From contig NZ_JBQCEE010000281.1 of NCBI RefSeq assembly GCF_051960575.1, positions 1 through 9,922 on the forward strand: a stretch of 9,922 nt of DNA, written 5' to 3'. The notes beneath the pieces are model-generated. The model saw only the letters and a list, made by a program, of their open reading frames with translations, was not told where the DNA came from and searched no databases. The stretch is from JBQCEE01 sp051960575 (GTDB taxonomy: Bacteria; Actinomycetota; Actinomycetes; Mycobacteriales; Jatrophihabitantaceae). Position numbers and translations under genes: made by a program. This document shows, one piece after another, positions 6,114-9,922 of the stretch. Position 1 is the stretch's first letter. The number at the start of each line of letters is the position of its first letter.

Positions 6114-7283
6114 GTGCGCGGTGAAACCATCACCTCCGATTCGGCGCTGCTCGCCGACCACCACCGGTCGGACGCCGGCCCTCTCGTCGAGCGCTGCGCC
6201 GGCCCGATCTTCGACGACGCACCGATCGGGATGGGGCTGGTCCGTCCCGACGGTCGCTTCCTGCGCGCCAACGCCGCCCTCTGCGCGTTCACCGGGTACA
6301 GCGAGCCGGAACTGCTGACCCGGACGTTCCAGGACATCACCCACCCCGACGACCTCGCGCTCGACCTGCGGCACGTGCGCCGGGCGCTGGCCGGCGAGAT
6401 CGACGGCTACTCGATCGAGAAGCGCTACCTGCGGGCCGACGGACGCGCGGTCTGGGCGGTGCTGAGCGCCTCGGCGGTGCGCGACGACGCCGGGCAGGTG
6501 CAGTGCTTCATCAAGCAGGTGCAGGACATCGACGGCTACAAGCGGATGGCCGAGCAGCTGCAGACGACCAACCGCGAGCTCGAGGCCGCCGCGCGGGCCA
6601 AGGACGAGTTCCTCGCCAGCATGAGCCACGAGCTGCGCACGCCGCTGAACTCGATCCTCGGCTTCACCGACATCCTGCTGATGGAACTGCCCGGCGCGCT
6701 CACCGGCGAGCAGCGCCAGCAGCTCGACATCGTGCACGCGAACGGCAAGCAGCTGCTGTCGCTCATCAACGACCTGCTCGACCTCGCCAAGCTGCAGTCC
6801 GGCCGCTACGAACTCAGCCCTGAACCGGTCGACGGCGGCTCGCTGGTGGACGAGGTCGTCGACAGCCTCCGGCCCCTGGCCGCGCAGCAGGCGCTGACCC
6901 TCGCCGCGGTCGCCGCCTCGCCCGCACCGACGACCTGGTGCGACCGCCGGGCGCTGAGCCAGGTGCTGCTGAACCTCACCGCCAACGCCATCAAGTTCAC
7001 CGAGCACGGCGGCGTCACGGTGCGCGTCGAACCCGTCGCCGGCGGCGTGCGCTTCAGCGTCGCCGACACCGGCCCCGGGCTCAGCGAGGACGAACTCGCG
7101 CTCGCCTTCGTCGCCTACCGCCGCCTCGACAGCGGCGGGCTGCGCCGCTCACAGGGCACCGGACTCGGCCTGCACATCTCGCAGCGCCTGGCCGACCTGA
7201 TGGGCGCGCGGCTCACCGTGCATTCGACGCCGGGAGCCGGCGCGACGTTCGCGCTCACCGTGCCGCACGCGGCGACGCACTGA
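6114..7283 (+). CDS. Soluble PAS-domain sensor histidine kinase
   Basis: The 389-residue kinase would phosphorylate itself on His172 and pass the phosphate to the receiver protein encoded next. A PAS domain covers about residues 30-137, with a PAC-like end (FIKQVQDIDGYK). A coiled-coil-like linker (141-168) leads to the HisKA domain with the H box MSHELRTPLNSILGF. The HATPase part shows an N box around 283-296 (LLNLTANAIKFTE), G1 box DTGPG (318-322) and G2 box GTGLGL (348-353). No signal peptide or membrane helix is visible, so it should be cytoplasmic and sense an internal cue through the PAS domain. The start is GTG (6114-6116), supported by AGGAG with a 6-nt spacer. Its TGA overlaps the ATG of the regulator by one base (TGATG), indicating translational coupling and partnership. 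Confidence 0.93.
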   Translation: MRGETITSDSALLADHHRSDAGPLVERCAGPIFDDAPIGMGLVRPDGRFLRANAALCAFTGYSEPELLTRTFQDITHPDDLALDLRHVRRALAGEIDGYSIEKRYLRADGRAVWAVLSASAVRDDAGQVQCFIKQVQDIDGYKRMAEQLQTTNRELEAAARAKDEFLASMSHELRTPLNSILGFTDILLMELPGALTGEQRQQLDIVHANGKQLLSLINDLLDLAKLQSGRYELSPEPVDGGSLVDEVVDSLRPLAAQQALTLAAVAASPAPTTWCDRRALSQVLLNLTANAIKFTEHGGVTVRVEPVAGGVRFSVADTGPGLSEDELALAFVAYRRLDSGGLRRSQGTGLGLHISQRLADLMGARLTVHSTPGAGATFALTVPHAATH

Positions 7284-8716
7284 TGGCCCGCATCCTGCTG
7301 CTCGAGGACACCCCGGACACGGTGCGGCTGATGACCTATCTGCTCGGCGCGGCCGGCCACGAGGTGCTCGTGGCCACGACGCTGGCCGACGCCCGCGGCG
7401 TGCTGCACGGCGAGGGCATCGACCTGTCGCTGTTCGACCTGCAGCTGCCGGACGGCAGCGGCTACGACCTGCTCGCCGAGGTGCGCGCCGACCCCTCGGT
7501 GCCGCACCACCCGATCATCGCCGTGACGGCGCAGGCGATGCTCACCGACCGCGCCGAGGCCCTCACCGCCGGCTTCGACGGCTACCTCTCGAAGCCGATC
7601 GAACCCAGGTCGTTCGCCCGCGCCGTGAACACGTACCTGCCGGTGGCGCTGCGCGGACGCGACCTGCACGGCCCCGCCGACCCTCCGGAGCCGCGTCCGG
7701 CGGCCGGCCCGCGGGCGTCCAGCGGCGCGATCACCCTCGGGGTCGTCACGCCGTTCGTCGGACGCTGGTACTTCAGCGAGATCGTCGGCGGCATCGAGGA
7801 GGCGCTGCAGAGCCACGACGCCAACATCGTGCTGCACTCGACCGGTGTCGACGCCTCGCCCAGCCCGCACGCGCAGTCGGCGGCCGATCGGCTGCGCGGT
7901 CGGGTCGACGGGCTGCTGGTCGCGTCCATCGGCCTCGACGACCCGTCGGTCGCCGGGCTGACGGCGCTCGGCGTGCCGCTCGTGCTGCTCGGCACCAGCG
8001 CACCGGGCCACGCCGGCGTGCGCATCGACGACCGGCTGGGCGCCCGGCAGGCGGTCGAGCACCTCGTCGCGCTGGGGCACCGGCGCATCGGGCTCATCGG
8101 CGGCGACCCGGGCGAGGGCGGGTTCGTGCCCGAGGTCGAGCGCCTCGCCGGGTACCTCGAGGTGCTCGGCGAGCACGGCGTCGACCCCGACCCGCGGCTG
8201 CACCGCGACGGCGGCTTCAGCGCCCGTGGCGGGTACGCGGCGATGCGCGAGCTGCTACGGGTGACGCCGCACCCGACCGCGGTCTTCTGCATGTCCGACG
8301 AGATGGCCTTCGGCGCGCTGCACGCGATCAACCGGGTCGGACTGCGGGTCGGCGTGGACATCGCCGTCGTCGGCTTCGACGGCCACGAGCACAGCGAGAT
8401 GTTCGACCTCAGCACGGTCGCGCAGCCGGTGCGCGCGCTCGGGCGGGTGGCGACGGCGACGTTGCTGACGCAGATCGTCGCGCCGGGTCCGGCCGGCGAC
8501 GTGGTGCTGCCGACGACGCTAAAACCGCGCGCGTCGACCCTCGGCCGTCACCGCTCGGGCATGCGGGGCGTCGGCATCGACCAGCGGCGCCGGGCGGCGA
8601 GGACGCGCACCACGAACACCGCGACCGCGGCCGGGATCTCCCAGGCCAGCGTCAGCGCACCCGCCTCGTGGGCCGCGACGACCAGCACCGCCCCGACCGC
8701 CGAGGCGAGCGCGTAG
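7283..8716 (+). CDS. Response regulator receiver fused to a LacI-type ligand-binding domain
   Basis: Residues 1-120 form a CheY-like receiver with all key positions: acidic pair E8/D9, phospho-acceptor D52 (LFDLQLPDGSG), T82 and K104 (LSKP). A proline/alanine-rich linker (about 121-147) leads to a LacI/periplasmic-binding-type sensor (about 148-421), shown by TLGVVTPFVGRWYFSEIVGGIEEAL in two parts, RIDDRLGARQAVEHL, HRRIGLIGG, FCMSDEMAFGALHAIN and the hallmark VVGFDGHE. There is no helix-turn-helix or LacI hinge. The receiver occupies the place of the usual DNA-binding domain. The family's normal end (LPTTL-x-PRAST) falls near residue 419, yet the frame continues about 55 residues (423-477) antisense to the TRIC gene. 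That Arg/Thr/Ala-rich tail is probably not a domain. The start is the ATG overlapping the kinase stop. The role is inferred: a regulator that joins phosphorylation to binding of a small molecule, perhaps a sugar. Confidence 0.9.
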   Translation: MARILLLEDTPDTVRLMTYLLGAAGHEVLVATTLADARGVLHGEGIDLSLFDLQLPDGSGYDLLAEVRADPSVPHHPIIAVTAQAMLTDRAEALTAGFDGYLSKPIEPRSFARAVNTYLPVALRGRDLHGPADPPEPRPAAGPRASSGAITLGVVTPFVGRWYFSEIVGGIEEALQSHDANIVLHSTGVDASPSPHAQSAADRLRGRVDGLLVASIGLDDPSVAGLTALGVPLVLLGTSAPGHAGVRIDDRLGARQAVEHLVALGHRRIGLIGGDPGEGGFVPEVERLAGYLEVLGEHGVDPDPRLHRDGGFSARGGYAAMRELLRVTPHPTAVFCMSDEMAFGALHAINRVGLRVGVDIAVVGFDGHEHSEMFDLSTVAQPVRALGRVATATLLTQIVAPGPAGDVVLPTTLKPRASTLGRHRSGMRGVGIDQRRRAARTRTTNTATAAGISQASVSAPASWAATTSTAPTAEASA

Positions 8717-9165
8717 ATCTCGCGGCGCAGCACCAGCGGGATCTGCCCGAGCAGCACGTCGCGCAGCACGCCGCCGCCGATGCCGGTGAGGATGCCGAGG
8801 GCCACGGCGCCGGCCGGGCCGAGACCGTGGTTGAGCGCGAGCCGCGTGCCGGTGACGGTGAACAGGCCGAGGCCGGCGGCGTCCAGGACGACGATCGGCC
8901 GGCCGAGCCGGCTCACCCGCGGGTGCCAGACGAAGACGACCACGGACGCCACCGTCGGCACGGCGAGGTAGAACCAGTGCCGCAGGGACGCCGGCGGCGT
9001 GGCCCCGAGCAGCACGTCGCGCAGGATGCCGCCGCCGATCGCCGTGACGGTGCCGACCACGACGACGCCGAAGACGTCGAGCCGGGCGCGCACACCGGCG
9101 AGCGCACCGGACAGCGCGAACACGGCCGACCCGACGAGGTCGAGCGCCAGCTGGGCGGCGGGCAT
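8548..9165 (-). CDS. TRIC/UPF0126 family membrane channel protein (YadS-like)
   Basis: The 205-residue product belongs to the prokaryotic trimeric intracellular cation channel (TRIC) family, formerly UPF0126. These are seven-helix membrane proteins that form trimers and pass monovalent cations. The family's internal duplication is plain: GGGILRDVLLG (residues 44-54) and GGGVLRDVLLG (130-140) mark two three-helix repeats, followed by a final helix (about 173-190). The length is typical. The ATG at 9163-9165 lies 9 nt after the MFS stop on the same strand; no strong ribosome site is seen, so translation may be coupled to the exporter. Its 3' end is overlapped on the other strand by the receiver-LacI frame for 169 nt. 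The charged tail RRRWSMPTPRMPER is cytoplasmic by the positive-inside rule. Confidence 0.93.
   Translation of the reverse strand: MPAAQLALDLVGSAVFALSGALAGVRARLDVFGVVVVGTVTAIGGGILRDVLLGATPPASLRHWFYLAVPTVASVVVFVWHPRVSRLGRPIVVLDAAGLGLFTVTGTRLALNHGLGPAGAVALGILTGIGGGVLRDVLLGQIPLVLRREIYALASAVGAVLVVAAHEAGALTLAWEIPAAVAVFVVRVLAARRRWSMPTPRMPER
8746..8766. repeat. Internal 21-bp direct repeat of the TRIC gene, copy 1
   Basis: This 21-bp stretch is identical to 9004-9024, 258 bp away (86 codons, in frame), and the similarity continues imperfectly for about another 20 bp. It encodes the LRDVLLG part of the second TRIC repeat. It reflects the internal duplication of the family plus shared codon choice, and is not a mobile element. 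Confidence 0.75.
9004..9024. repeat. Internal 21-bp direct repeat of the TRIC gene, copy 2
   Basis: This is the exact partner of the repeat at 8746-8766 and encodes the LRDVLLG part of the first TRIC repeat. Confidence 0.75.
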
Positions 9166-9174
9166 CGGCCCAGG

Positions 9175-9921
9175 CTAGCGGCGGGCGGCGCCCCACTCGT
9201 CCGGGCGCCCGAGCCGCCGCACGGTCGGCTCGAGCAGCAGCGGCACCACGCTGGAGGCCACGAGTGCGGCACCGACGAGGGTGGCGGTCGCGCCGCCGAT
9301 CGTGCTGAGCAGCGCCCCGGCGACCACCGGCGCGACCGGGGTGAGCCCGCCGGAGACGAACTCGGCCGCGCTCTGCATGCGCCCCTGCAACTCGTCCGGC
9401 GTCACGAACGACAGGTAGGCGCCGATGCCCGCGTTGTTGGCCGGCAGCAGGAAGGTGCCGACGGCGAGCAGGGCGCCGATGACCCGCACGTCGGTCGTCC
9501 AGGCCATCGGCACGACGACGGCGGCGAGGACGAGGCCGGTGACCACCGTCGTCACGCCGGTCGGCAGCCGCTGCACGTGCCGCGAGATCACGACGGCGCC
9601 GAGGATGCCGGCGCCGGCGGCGATCGCGTCGATGGCGCCGATGGCCGCTGGGTGCACGCCGGCCCGCACCAGCCGCAGGGTGATCGACACGAACACGTAG
9701 CCCATGGCGAGGTTGAGGATGCCGCCCCAGATCATCATCGCCCGGGCCGCGTGCTGCGACCACAGGAAGCGCAGGCCGTCGAGCACGTCGGCGCGCAGCC
9801 GCCGCGGCCCGGTCGCGACCGGTGAGGGCAGCGGCGTGCGCACGAAAACCGTGGCGACCGCGAACCCGGCGAACGTGACCGCCTCGACGGTGAACCGCAG
9901 CGAGGCGGCGACCGCGAACAT
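9175..9921 (-). CDS. MFS transporter, C-terminal part (cut by window edge)
   Basis: The visible 248 residues are the C-terminal portion of a major facilitator exporter, most like the group that includes macrolide and enterobactin efflux proteins (MFS_3/DHA). Signs are the hydrophobic helices throughout; the cytoplasmic loop with RLRADVLDGLRFLWSQH, typical of the domain junction; and the motif TPDELQGRMQSAAEFVSGGLTPVAPVVAG, which matches the conserved GR-x-x-S...P-x-x-x-x-x-G loop of this group. A full protein should be about 400-420 residues, so roughly 150-170 residues lie beyond the right edge. The ATG at 9919-9921 is internal and should not be taken as the start. Nine nucleotides separate its stop from the TRIC start, so the two probably form one operon. 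The substrate is unknown. Confidence 0.88.
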   Translation of the reverse strand: MFAVAASLRFTVEAVTFAGFAVATVFVRTPLPSPVATGPRRLRADVLDGLRFLWSQHAARAMMIWGGILNLAMGYVFVSITLRLVRAGVHPAAIGAIDAIAAGAGILGAVVISRHVQRLPTGVTTVVTGLVLAAVVVPMAWTTDVRVIGALLAVGTFLLPANNAGIGAYLSFVTPDELQGRMQSAAEFVSGGLTPVAPVVAGALLSTIGGATATLVGAALVASSVVPLLLEPTVRRLGRPDEWGAARR

Positions 9922-9922
9922 C

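Noticed and set aside
4861..6318. 485-codon plus-strand open frame spanning the XRE gene, the small membrane protein gene and the start of the kinase
   Set aside because: Low-complexity Arg/Ala/Gly translation across several better supported genes; a high-GC artefact.
6048..7007. 319-codon minus-strand open frame opposite the kinase
   Set aside because: Antisense of the conserved PAS and HisKA regions; no motif of its own.
7115..8203. 362-codon minus-strand open frame opposite the receiver-LacI gene
   Set aside because: Antisense shadow with no recognisable motif.
7283..8716. The receiver and LacI parts as two separate genes
   Set aside because: One continuous frame joins them through a plausible proline-rich linker, with no stop and no convincing ribosome site or start before the LacI part.
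8519..9763. 414-codon minus-strand open frame across the TRIC and MFS genes
   Set aside because: Runs out of frame through two clear membrane protein genes and reads as Arg/Gly/Ala-rich low complexity.

Overview
This is a very GC-rich, gene-dense window with GTG starts, frequent short overlaps between genes and a tRNA that does not encode its CCA end. Together with the gene families present (a LAL-type LuxR regulator, an XRE/MmyB-type regulator, an actinobacterial-style LacI ligand domain), this points to a high-GC actinobacterium. The exact genus cannot be told from the sequence. I see no insertion sequence, integrase, CRISPR array or phage gene.

Left part (1-969): the ABC-2 type permease of an export system sits at the edge, so its ATPase partner is probably just outside. 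It is followed by a tRNA-Lys(CTT) gene with a plausible promoter and a perfect 14-bp hairpin that can end transcription from both sides. Middle left (970-5562), all on the minus strand: an XRE/MmyB-like regulator, a 909-residue LAL regulator (AAA ATPase plus LuxR HTH), then a two-gene unit of a small ABM-like protein and a six-helix membrane protein whose reading frames overlap by 8 nt. The XRE gene is divergent from a small two-helix membrane protein (5672-6031), and the gap between them holds a symmetric set of palindromes that could be an operator.

Right part: a soluble PAS histidine kinase (6114-7283) overlaps by one base a gene for a receiver domain joined directly to a LacI-type sugar-binding domain (7283-8716). 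This is the most unusual object in the window: a response regulator whose output is a small-molecule-binding module in place of a DNA-binding or enzymatic domain. A LacI-family repressor normally carries its HTH where the receiver lies here. Kinase and regulator therefore look like a cytoplasmic two-component pair that could combine a phosphorylation signal with a ligand signal. The regulator's reading frame runs 169 nt into the convergent TRIC/UPF0126 channel gene (8548-9165), which in turn follows an MFS exporter gene cut by the right edge.

All functions are read from protein motifs visible in the translations. No database search was possible, so claims of novelty are inferences.
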